Below the pieces are notes generated by a model. That model was not told the DNA's origin and made no database searches. It saw only the letters and a list, made by a program, of their open reading frames with translations. Below, piece after piece: positions 1-5,333 of a DNA stretch of 5,333 nt. Origin of the DNA: Anaerolineales bacterium (GTDB lineage: Bacteria > Chloroflexota > Anaerolineae > Anaerolineales > Villigracilaceae); assembly GCA_028689195.1 (NCBI GenBank), contig JAQTWR010000224.1:1-5333 (forward strand). The letters are read 5' to 3'. Every line of letters begins with the position of its first letter. Position 1 is the stretch's first letter. The position numbers were made by a program, and so were the translations under genes.

Positions 1-996
<996 letters not shown>

Positions 997-1010
997 ATTC
1001 GTAATTCGTA

Positions 1011-1042
1011 AAAGCGTCTCTGAGAAATCGGAGGCGCTTTTT
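1011..1042 (+). terminator. Rho-independent terminator of metK
   Basis: A ten-pair stem is formed by AAAGCGTCTC (1011-1020) and GAGGCGCTTT (1031-1040), with one G-U pair and a ten-base loop. The T-run covers 1038-1042, its first three bases lying in the stem. It starts 14 bases after the metK stop and ends 13 bases before the TATAAT box of the next gene, so it separates the two transcription units. Confidence 0.8.
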
Positions 1043-1055
1043 GATTCGACGCGGG

Positions 1056-1061
1056 TATAAT
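1056..1061 (+). promoter_or_regulatory. -10 box (TATAAT) of the methyltransferase gene, probably giving a leaderless mRNA
   Basis: A perfect TATAAT lies eight bases before the ATG at 1070. Transcription normally begins about 6-9 bases after the -10 box, which puts the first base of the mRNA at or within a few bases of the start codon. There is no good -35 at 16-18 bases spacing; that stretch falls in the metK terminator. No Shine-Dalgarno sequence precedes the ATG, which fits leaderless translation. This is inferred from spacing only. Confidence 0.6.
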
Positions 1062-1069
1062 CGTCGCCT

Positions 1070-1807
1070 ATGTCTGAACGTGATATGAACAAAGCCGCGT
1101 TGCGCGGCGAACCTTCTTATGTATGGCGCGCAGGTCAGCAGCGCCGATTGGATATGATTGCGCGCGCTGCGGGCGAACGCATTCGCGGACTTGCGCTGGA
1201 AAACGGCTGCGGCGTGGGAATGTACGTTGCCAAGTTGCGGGAACTCGGCGCGCGCGTGATTGGCTTGGAATATGATTTTGACCGCGTGCGCGAAGCGCGG
1301 CTTCACTCTGAATTTGTCTTCAACGCCGCGGGAGAATTTGTCCCGCTGCCTTCCGCCACCTTCGATTTAATTCTCAGCCACGAAGTTATCGAACACGTCG
1401 CGGATGATCGCGCCGCGATCCGCGAAATGATTCGGCTGCTCAAAGTGGGGGGGCGCGCGGTCATCTTCTGTCCCAATCGCGGCTATCCTTACGAAACGCA
1501 TGGCGTTTTTTGGAAAGACAAATATTATTTCGGCAACAAATTATTCGTCAACTACTTGCCGCGCGCGTGGCGGAATAAACTTGCTCCGCATGTCCGCGTC
1601 TATTCCGCAAGCGATATGCAAAAATTATTCGACGGCTTGCCCGTGAAATTTATCGAACGCACAATTATTTTTGGCGCGTATGACAATATCATCGCGCGGT
1701 TTGGCGCGCTGGGAAAATTCCTGCGCGCGATTCTACAGTTTCTAGAATCCACGCCGCTGAAGGGTTTGGGCTTATCGCATTTTTGGGTGGTAGAGAAAGT
1801 TAAATAA
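1070..1807 (+). CDS. Class I SAM-dependent methyltransferase (Methyltransf_11 / UbiG-like fold), substrate unknown
   Basis: This 245-residue soluble protein should transfer a methyl group from S-adenosylmethionine; its acceptor cannot be read from sequence. The Rossmann fold is clear. Motif I is LENGCGVG (residues 43-50). The acidic end of strand 2 is GLEYD (65-69), with Glu67 expected to bind the ribose hydroxyls. Motif FDLILSHEVIEHV covers 98-110, and the post-motif strand LLKVGGRAVIFCPN covers about 123-136. The C-terminal 100 residues (PYETHG, NYLPRAW, GLSHFWVVEK) form a less common cap that probably holds the acceptor site. I recall similar proteins near envelope glycan or lipid genes, but nothing here confirms that. 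ATG 1070 is chosen because TATAAT at 1056-1061 places the mRNA 5' end beside it; an in-frame ATG at 1085 is the alternative. No Shine-Dalgarno precedes either. It has its own promoter and terminator, so it is a single-gene unit. Confidence 0.9.
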   Translation: MSERDMNKAALRGEPSYVWRAGQQRRLDMIARAAGERIRGLALENGCGVGMYVAKLRELGARVIGLEYDFDRVREARLHSEFVFNAAGEFVPLPSATFDLILSHEVIEHVADDRAAIREMIRLLKVGGRAVIFCPNRGYPYETHGVFWKDKYYFGNKLFVNYLPRAWRNKLAPHVRVYSASDMQKLFDGLPVKFIERTIIFGAYDNIIARFGALGKFLRAILQFLESTPLKGLGLSHFWVVEKVK

Positions 1808-1809
1808 CG

Positions 1810-1832
1810 AATGCGTCGCATTTATTTATGCG
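1810..1832 (+). repeat. Short overlapping inverted repeats downstream of the methyltransferase gene
   Basis: AATGCG-T-CGCATT (1810-1822) is a perfect 13-bp palindrome with one central base. Its right arm CGCAT (1817-1821) can instead pair with ATGCG (1828-1832) across a six-base loop. It lies just after the stop codon and before the real terminator. It may only stabilise the mRNA 3' end; no function is evident. Confidence 0.4.
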
Positions 1833-1840
1833 CTAACAAA

Positions 1841-1882
1841 CAAACCTCCGAGTCTTCAAGATTTTGGAGGTTTGCTTTTTTT
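1841..1882 (+). terminator. Rho-independent terminator of the methyltransferase gene
   Basis: CAAACCTCC (1841-1849) pairs perfectly with GGAGGTTTG (1866-1874). Inside the loop, TCTT and AAGA (1853-1861) can add an inner helix. A run of seven T follows at 1876-1882. It ends 21 bases before the -35 box of the lacI-type gene, isolating the sugar locus from upstream transcription. Confidence 0.9.
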
Positions 1883-1903
1883 ACTTGCAAAATTCATCCA
1901 TCA

Positions 1904-1933
1904 TTGACGCATTACACTTCAATATGCTAAACT
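1904..1933 (+). promoter_or_regulatory. Sigma-70-type promoter of the LacI-family gene
   Basis: The -35 box is TTGACG (1904-1909). After an 18-bp spacer comes TAAACT (1928-1933), preceded by TG one base upstream (TGC, 1925-1927) as an extended -10. Predicted transcription start is near 1940, giving a leader of about 30 bases. The -10 shares its last base with the operator at 1933-1946. ATATGCTAAACT here is identical to the promoter of the binding-protein gene at 3021-3032. Confidence 0.75.
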
Positions 1934-1946
1934 GAAAGTGCTTTCA
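1933..1946 (+). promoter_or_regulatory. Operator (LacI-family palindrome) for autorepression
   Basis: TGAAAGTGCTTTCA is a palindrome with 6-bp arms (TGAAAG/CTTTCA) around an asymmetric TG centre. It resembles CcpA/LacI-family sites of the form TGAAAGCGCTTTCA but has TG in place of the usual central CG. It overlaps the last -10 base and the predicted start site, the classic position for blocking RNA polymerase. The same 14 bases recur at 3039-3052, so the adjacent LacI-type protein is the obvious binder (inferred). Confidence 0.8.
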
Positions 1947-1959
1947 TTTTTACTTTTAC

Positions 1960-1963
1960 GAGG
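1960..1963 (+). promoter_or_regulatory. Ribosome binding site that fixes the lacI-type start
   Basis: GAGG (1960-1963) stands six bases before ATG 1970, an ideal spacing. The in-frame TTG at 1964, two codons upstream, would have zero spacing and is rejected. Confidence 0.75.
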
Positions 1964-1969
1964 TTGGAT

Positions 1970-2974
1970 ATGGCTAAAAAAAAGAAACCTACAATTTATG
2001 ATGTCGCCGAGCGTTCAGGAATTAGCATTTCGACCATTTCGCGCGTCTTGAACAATCCTGAAAAGGTCAACCCGGAAACGCGGGCAACCGTGCTGGATGC
2101 GATTGATAAACTTGGGTTCGTCCCCAAAGCCGAAGCGCGCGCGCGCGCGTTGAGCGGCTCTAATCGAATTGGCGTGATTACCCCCTTTTTTACCGCGCCT
2201 TCGTTTGTGCAGCGTTTGCGGGGCGTTGCGTCTGCGCTGGCGACTTCCAATTACGAACTGGTCATCTACACGGTTGATTCTTACGACCGCATACAGGGAT
2301 ATTTTTCCTCCATTCCCTTTGTAAGCAATCTCGATGGTTTGATCGTGATGTCGCTTCCCATTCAAAAACAGGACGCGCAACGTTTCCTCGATCATGGAAT
2401 CGAAACTGTTTTGGTGGAATATTCCCACCCTGAAATGAATTGCATCGAAATTGACGACTTTCAGGGCGGAGTTATGGCAACGCAGTACTTGATTGATAAG
2501 GGACATCGGTGCATTGCGTTTGTTGGCGATAAAGAGCCGCATGACTTTGAGATACACCCCGCAAGCGCGCGCCTGAAAGGGTTCAAAGAGACGATGCGAA
2601 AAGCCGGCTTGGACCTTCCCGATGAATATGTTCGTTTGTTCGTCAATACTCAGGAACGCGCCATGCAGGCAACCCGCGATATGTTAAGCCTGCCAACGCC
2701 CCCAACGGCGATTTTTGCCGCCGCGGATATTCAGGCGTTGAGCGTTTTGAAGGTGGCGCGCGAGATGGGGGTAAAAGTGCCGGAGCAGCTGGCGGTGATT
2801 GGGTTTGACGATATTGATTCCGCCGAATATCTCGACCTTACCACCATTCGCCAGCATCTTGATGAATCGGGCAAACTGGCGGTTGAAATTCTGCTTGCTC
2901 ATATCGCCGACCCGTCGCGTCCGCCGCAGCATGTGCGCCTCCCGCTAAATCTTATTGAACGTAAAACCGCATAA
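1970..2974 (+). CDS. LacI/GalR-family transcriptional repressor, probable regulator of the adjacent sugar ABC importer
   Basis: This 334-residue cytosolic DNA-binding repressor is of typical family length. The N-terminal helix-turn-helix is TIYDVAERSGISISTISRVLNN (in two parts: TIYDVAERSG, residues 8-17, and ISISTISRVLNN, 18-29). The hinge follows at about 52-66. The periplasmic-binding-protein-like sensor domain runs from IGVI (67-70) to the end and includes the family hallmark IGFDD plus LTTIRQ. The AADIQA segment resembles the ASD-type ligand-binding strand, so a sugar effector is expected; which sugar cannot be read. Compared without gaps to LacI, PurR and CcpA, the hinge has Arg59 (ARAR) where they have the minor-groove-intercalating Leu; Leu61 lies two residues later. 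The hinge DNA is a 15-base alternating GC run. ATG 1970 is set by GAGG at 1960-1963. No clear terminator follows, so readthrough into the binding-protein gene is possible. Confidence 0.95.
   Translation: MAKKKKPTIYDVAERSGISISTISRVLNNPEKVNPETRATVLDAIDKLGFVPKAEARARALSGSNRIGVITPFFTAPSFVQRLRGVASALATSNYELVIYTVDSYDRIQGYFSSIPFVSNLDGLIVMSLPIQKQDAQRFLDHGIETVLVEYSHPEMNCIEIDDFQGGVMATQYLIDKGHRCIAFVGDKEPHDFEIHPASARLKGFKETMRKAGLDLPDEYVRLFVNTQERAMQATRDMLSLPTPPTAIFAAADIQALSVLKVAREMGVKVPEQLAVIGFDDIDSAEYLDLTTIRQHLDESGKLAVEILLAHIADPSRPPQHVRLPLNLIERKTA
2135..2149 (+). repeat. Alternating GC dinucleotide run inside the LacI-type hinge codons
   Basis: Fifteen bases of uninterrupted alternating G and C encode the Ala-Arg-Ala-Arg-Ala stretch (residues 56-60) of the hinge. 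Such runs are slippage-prone and can adopt Z-form DNA. A change of six bases would keep frame and alter hinge length by two residues. Confidence 0.9.
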
Positions 2975-3003
2975 AGAATAGTTTCCATTTTCAAATTTGG
3001 ATA

Positions 3004-3032
3004 TTGACTCTTCACTTCGGATATGCTAAACT
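3004..3032 (+). promoter_or_regulatory. Sigma-70-type promoter of the substrate-binding-protein gene
   Basis: TTGACT (3004-3009), a 17-bp spacer, and TAAACT (3027-3032) with an extended TG (3024-3025) form a near-ideal promoter. Predicted start is near 3039-3040, giving a leader of about 145 bases before ATG 3184. The spacer and -10 share CACTTC and ATATGCTAAACT with the lacI-type promoter. Confidence 0.85.
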
Positions 3033-3038
3033 TCGTCT

Positions 3039-3052
3039 TGAAAGTGCTTTCA
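3039..3052 (+). promoter_or_regulatory. Operator (LacI-family palindrome) controlling the sugar importer
   Basis: TGAAAGTGCTTTCA, identical in all 14 bases to the operator at 1933-1946. It starts seven bases further downstream relative to its -10 box than the lacI-type copy does, so it sits at the predicted transcription start instead of overlapping the -10. The repressor encoded immediately upstream is the expected ligand (inferred from the shared site and gene order). Confidence 0.82.
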
Positions 3053-3066
3053 GAATAACGCTTTCA
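3053..3066 (+). promoter_or_regulatory. Possible degenerate second operator
   Basis: GAATAACGCTTTCA keeps the right arm and a CG centre (CGCTTTCA) and matches TGAAAGCGCTTTCA at 10 of 14 positions. It abuts the main operator, with centres 14 bp apart. The left arm is largely lost, so this is a weak half-site at most. Confidence 0.3.
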
Positions 3067-3099
3067 CGTTGTTGGGAAACCCTTTTGATTATTGTTTAC

Positions 3100-3106
3100 A
3101 GGAGGT
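3100..3106 (+). promoter_or_regulatory. Orphan Shine-Dalgarno-like sequence in the binding-protein leader
   Basis: AGGAGGT is a full consensus Shine-Dalgarno sequence, but no ATG, GTG or TTG follows at a usable distance; the next ATG is at 3172. The overlapping GTG at 3105 would encode only three residues before a stop. It could be a ribosome standby site, part of a leader structure, or a relic. Confidence 0.4.
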
Positions 3107-3173
3107 GCGCCCTTAAAAATCCCCCTACCGTTCCTATCGTCTACATTTGTAATTTCGAATTTTTGAAAAATAT

Positions 3174-3179
3174 GAGGAG
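3174..3179 (+). promoter_or_regulatory. Ribosome binding site that fixes the binding-protein start
   Basis: GAGGAG (3174-3179) lies four to six bases before ATG 3184. An in-frame ATG at 3172 overlaps this site and lacks its own, so 3184 is preferred. That start also gives a compact signal peptide. Confidence 0.85.
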
Positions 3180-3183
3180 AAAA

Positions 3184-4593
3184 ATGAACAAGAAATCACT
3201 GTTATGGTCTTTGGCGAGCGTATTAATCCTTGCCTCTATTGTGCTTACCGCTTGCGGGGCGCCAGCCGCTCCTGCCGCTACTGAGGCCCCCGTCGCTGCT
3301 ACAGAGGCTCCCGTTGTAACTGAAGCCCCTGTCGTGACAGAAGCCCCCGCCGCGACCGGCAGTTTCCTTGACCGCGCCTTTGCCGGCGAATTCAAGGGAA
3401 CGGTTGTAACCGCTACTGGTCCCTTTGTAGACGCCGACGCCCAGAAGTTTGACGCCACCATGGCTGACTTTGAAGCCAAGACCGGCATCGACATTCAATA
3501 TCAAGGCTCCAAAGAATTTGAAGCCTCGATCAAAGCCGCCATTGACGCGGGTAACGCCCCCGACGTAATTGACTTCCCGCAGCCCGGTTTGCTGGGTACT
3601 TTCGCGGCTCAAGGCAAGATCATGGATATGAACAACTATCTCGACCTTGCCGCGCTTCAAGCCAACTACAATCAATCCTGGCTTGATATGGCAACCATGC
3701 AAGGACCCAACGGTCCCATCATGGCTGGCGTTTGGGAACGCGTAAACGGCAAGTCCCTTGTTTGGTATCCCAAGAAGGCTTGGGATGAGGCTGGTTATGC
3801 AATCCCGCAGACGTGGGAAGAAATGACCGCTCTTATGGACCAGATGGTCGCTGATGGTTCCACCCCTTGGTGCGTTGGTATCGAATCCGGCGCCGCCACT
3901 GGCTGGGTTGCCACCGACTGGATGGAAGAGCTCATGCTCCGCACCACCTCGCTCGAAAATTACGACAAGTGGGTCAAAGGCGAACTTCCCTTCAGCTCCC
4001 CCGAAGTCAAGAATGCAGCCGAAGTTATGAACTCCATTTGGGCTGATAAATATGTATACGGCGGACGCGCCAGCATTGTGAAAACAAGCTTTGGCGACGC
4101 GCCCCTCCCCATGTTTGACGCTGCCGGTCCCAAATGCTGGATGCACAAACAAGGCAACTTCATCACCTCCTTCTTCCCCGAAGGCACGGTTGGCGGTCAG
4201 GACTATAGCTTCTTCTACTTCCCCGGCAAAGACGCCGCCTACGGCAAGCCCGTTCTCGTCGCTGGCGACATCTGGGCTGCCACCAACGACCGCCCCGAAG
4301 TTATGGCTGTGATGGAATACTTCACCAAGGGCGAGCACCTCAAGGTCTGGATGGAACAGGGCGGCGCGATTGCTCCGCATAAGGACGCCGACCTCGCGTG
4401 GTATGGCAATGACATCGAACGCGGCGTTGCGGAAATCATCCAAAACGCGACCTCCGTCCGCTTCGACGGCTCGGACCTCATGCCCGGCGCCGTTGGCGCT
4501 GGCACCTTCTGGTCTGAAATGACGAACTACATTTCAGGCGCCGAAGACCTGGACACCGCGCTCAAGAACATTGACGCTTCCTGGCCCAAGTAA
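3184..4593 (+). CDS. Carbohydrate ABC transporter substrate-binding lipoprotein (AglE/GgtB-like)
   Basis: This 469-residue protein captures a sugar outside the cell and delivers it to the membrane permeases. Residues 1-23 are a lipoprotein signal peptide (KK, hydrophobic core, lipobox LTAC) with Cys24 as the lipidated residue. A flexible linker with four TEAP motifs follows (33-55). The binding domain runs from about residue 60 to the end; GTVVTATGPF then FEAKTGIDIQY and DAGNAPDVIDFPQPG (117-135) mark an extracellular solute-binding family 1 fold. Similarity from memory is to alpha-glucoside or glucosylglycerol binders, so the substrate class is inferred. Cys230 (TPWCVGIESG) and Cys318 (GPKCWMH) are the only mature-domain cysteines and may form a disulfide. 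Many Trp/Tyr residues suit sugar stacking. Ala codons favour GCC/GCT over the GCG seen in neighbours, consistent with high expression. It is preceded by promoter and operator and followed by a strong hairpin. Confidence 0.93.
   Translation: MNKKSLLWSLASVLILASIVLTACGAPAAPAATEAPVAATEAPVVTEAPVVTEAPAATGSFLDRAFAGEFKGTVVTATGPFVDADAQKFDATMADFEAKTGIDIQYQGSKEFEASIKAAIDAGNAPDVIDFPQPGLLGTFAAQGKIMDMNNYLDLAALQANYNQSWLDMATMQGPNGPIMAGVWERVNGKSLVWYPKKAWDEAGYAIPQTWEEMTALMDQMVADGSTPWCVGIESGAATGWVATDWMEELMLRTTSLENYDKWVKGELPFSSPEVKNAAEVMNSIWADKYVYGGRASIVKTSFGDAPLPMFDAAGPKCWMHKQGNFITSFFPEGTVGGQDYSFFYFPGKDAAYGKPVLVAGDIWAATNDRPEVMAVMEYFTKGEHLKVWMEQGGAIAPHKDADLAWYGNDIERGVAEIIQNATSVRFDGSDLMPGAVGAGTFWSEMTNYISGAEDLDTALKNIDASWPK
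3280..3348 (+). repeat. Coding repeat: four Thr-Glu-Ala-Pro motifs in the lipoprotein linker
   Basis: TEAP begins at residues 33, 40, 46 and 52 of the binding protein, spaced 7, 6 and 6 residues. The codons differ between copies (ACT/ACA, GAG/GAA, GCC/GCT), so the repeat is kept at protein level more than as DNA. It probably acts as an extended tether between lipid anchor and binding domain and may be O-glycosylated on Thr (inference). Confidence 0.85.
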
Positions 4594-4608
4594 GTTTAAT
4601 TTGTAATT

Positions 4609-4646
4609 ACGAGTCGGCTTGCAAGCGCGAGCCGACTCGTCTTTTT
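4609..4646 (+). terminator. Strong intrinsic terminator between binding protein and permease
   Basis: A 14-pair stem joins 4609-4622 (ACGAGTCGGCTTGC) to 4627-4640 (GCGAGCCGACTCGT), with one G-U pair and the loop AAGC. C4641 and five T (4642-4646) follow. Within a transporter locus this either ends the transcript or allows partial readthrough while protecting the upstream mRNA 3' end, so that binding protein exceeds permease. Confidence 0.9.
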
Positions 4647-4700
4647 GGTCTCGCTTAATTGTATTAATTATAGGATAATCCAATTTGACTGTCTGATTTT

Positions 4701-4706
4701 TATAAT
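4701..4706 (+). promoter_or_regulatory. -10 box (TATAAT) before the permease gene, possible leaderless start
   Basis: TATAAT ends six bases before ATG 4713, the same arrangement as at 1056-1061. A TTGACT at 4685-4690 looks like a -35 but is only 10 bp away, too close to act with this -10. No other -35 fits at 16-18 bp. The half-operator TGAAAG (4706-4711) starts on the last -10 base, exactly as the full operator does in the lacI-type promoter. Confidence 0.5.
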
Positions 4707-4712
4707 GAAAGG

Positions 4713-5333
4713 ATGACTAATCTATCCATGACGACGATGCCCTCCAACACACGGTCAAGGCAAAAAGGAAGTTTGCTCGGCGCGGCTCTGGCAATTCTTC
4801 CCTTGCTCATTTCGATTGCTTTGTTAGTCTGGGGATTTTTCTTCCTGCGAGATATTCAACAGGCAAAAGATACAACTGTCCCGCAAGGGATAACGGTTTT
4901 GTTTGCAATTATTTGGGGCGTTGGGGGAGTTGTCCTGCTTTTCACTACGGCAAATTTCTTTATCGAACAATTACCAGACGCGTGGATGCGCCGCCTCCAA
5001 CCGATCATCTTTGTCGGACCGGCGATGATCATGCTTATCTGGGCTTTGGTCATTCCGACCATTCGCACCCTGATATTGAGTTTCTACGACGAGGCAAGCG
5101 TTAACTTGGTCTGGTTTGAAAACTTCAAATATGTTTTCACCAATCCCAATATGTTAACCGTCTTTCGCAACAACTTATTGTGGATGATTTTCGGCACGAC
5201 CTTCACGGTTTCTTCGGGATTACTAATCGCGGTGCTTGCCGATAGAAGCCGCTTCGAGAATTTCGCAAAGGCGCTGATCTTTATGCCCATGGCGATTTCT
5301 TTCGTCGGCGCGGGAGTCATCTGGAATTTCGTC
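4713..5333 (+). CDS. Sugar ABC transporter permease (MalF/AglF/GgtC-like), 3'-truncated by window edge
   Basis: The frame is open for 207 codons to the window end. The product is an integral membrane subunit forming half of the sugar channel; it should pair with a second permease (MalG-type) and a MsmX/UgpC-type ATPase, neither in view. Hydrophobic segments are at about 20-46, 60-84, 96-124, 153-176 and 187 onward. The segment FVGPAMIMLIWALVIPTIRTLILSFYD (split: FVGPAMIMLIW, 100-110; ALVIPTIRTLILSFYD, 111-126), then ENFKYVF (136-142), FRNNLLWMIFGTTF and AKALIFMPMAISFVGAGVIWNF, are typical of this permease class. The EAA loop that contacts the ATPase is beyond the edge. About 95 residues with two extra membrane segments precede FVGPA. 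ATG 4713 is chosen because TATAAT ends at 4706; ATG 4728 and 4737 are alternatives. It has no well-spaced Shine-Dalgarno. Confidence 0.92.
   Translation, partial: MTNLSMTTMPSNTRSRQKGSLLGAALAILPLLISIALLVWGFFFLRDIQQAKDTTVPQGITVLFAIIWGVGGVVLLFTTANFFIEQLPDAWMRRLQPIIFVGPAMIMLIWALVIPTIRTLILSFYDEASVNLVWFENFKYVFTNPNMLTVFRNNLLWMIFGTTFTVSSGLLIAVLADRSRFENFAKALIFMPMAISFVGAGVIWNFV

Noticed and set aside
1964..1969. TTG start two codons upstream for the LacI-type protein
   Set aside because: It touches the GAGG ribosome site with zero spacing, while ATG 1970 has six bases.
2975..3003. Possible terminator after the LacI-type gene (CCA...TGG around an AAATTT core)
   Set aside because: Only three terminal pairs form and there is no T-run after it, so it is not a credible terminator.
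3004..3183. 60-codon in-frame N-terminal extension of the binding protein from TTG 3004
   Set aside because: It would begin inside the -35 box and run through the -10 and operator, and would bury the lipoprotein signal peptide. The Shine-Dalgarno at 3174-3179 and lipobox support ATG 3184.
3223..4443. Open reading frame of about 400 codons on the minus strand
   Set aside because: It lies wholly antisense to the clearly recognisable binding-protein gene, has no Shine-Dalgarno or recognisable domain, and is explained by the GCC/GAC-rich codons of the sense gene.
4685..4706. TTGACT and TATAAT as a paired -35/-10 promoter
   Set aside because: The spacer is only 10 bp, too short for a sigma-70-type polymerase; the -10 is retained alone as a weaker call.

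Overview
The window looks like a chromosomal segment of a moderately GC-rich bacterium, most likely a member of the Chloroflexota (Anaerolineae-like). This is inferred from three things: the protein flavour (a Thr-Glu-Ala-Pro linker behind the lipobox of the sugar-binding protein, and a MetK with a Gram-positive-style loop), the GCG/CGC-rich codon use, and two genes that start only a few bases after a TATAAT box. No rRNA or other phylogenetic marker is present, so the assignment is tentative.

Layout, all on the + strand. Positions 1-996 hold the 3' part of metK (S-adenosylmethionine synthetase), followed by a hairpin terminator. Positions 1070-1807 hold a class I SAM-dependent methyltransferase with its own close promoter and a strong terminator. 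Positions 1970-2974 hold a LacI-family repressor. Positions 3184-4593 hold a lipoprotein substrate-binding protein of a carbohydrate ABC importer, followed by a very strong hairpin with a T-run. From 4713 to the window end is the 5' part of a MalF/AglF-type sugar ABC permease. No stretch longer than about 210 bases lacks a gene.

How the genes work together: lacI, the binding protein and the permease form a sugar-uptake locus, with resemblance from memory to the alpha-glucoside / glucosylglycerol (Agl/Ggt) importer type. lacI and the binding-protein gene carry nearly the same promoter, each followed by an identical 14-bp palindrome, TGAAAGTGCTTTCA. The repressor therefore probably controls both itself and the transporter. 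The hairpin between binding protein and permease would make the binding protein more abundant than the membrane subunits. metK and the methyltransferase are separately transcribed and not obviously part of this system. I see no mobile element, CRISPR array, tRNA or rRNA. The content is mostly ordinary. The points most worth a second look are the regulatory architecture and a LacI hinge that has Arg where the DNA-intercalating Leu is expected.
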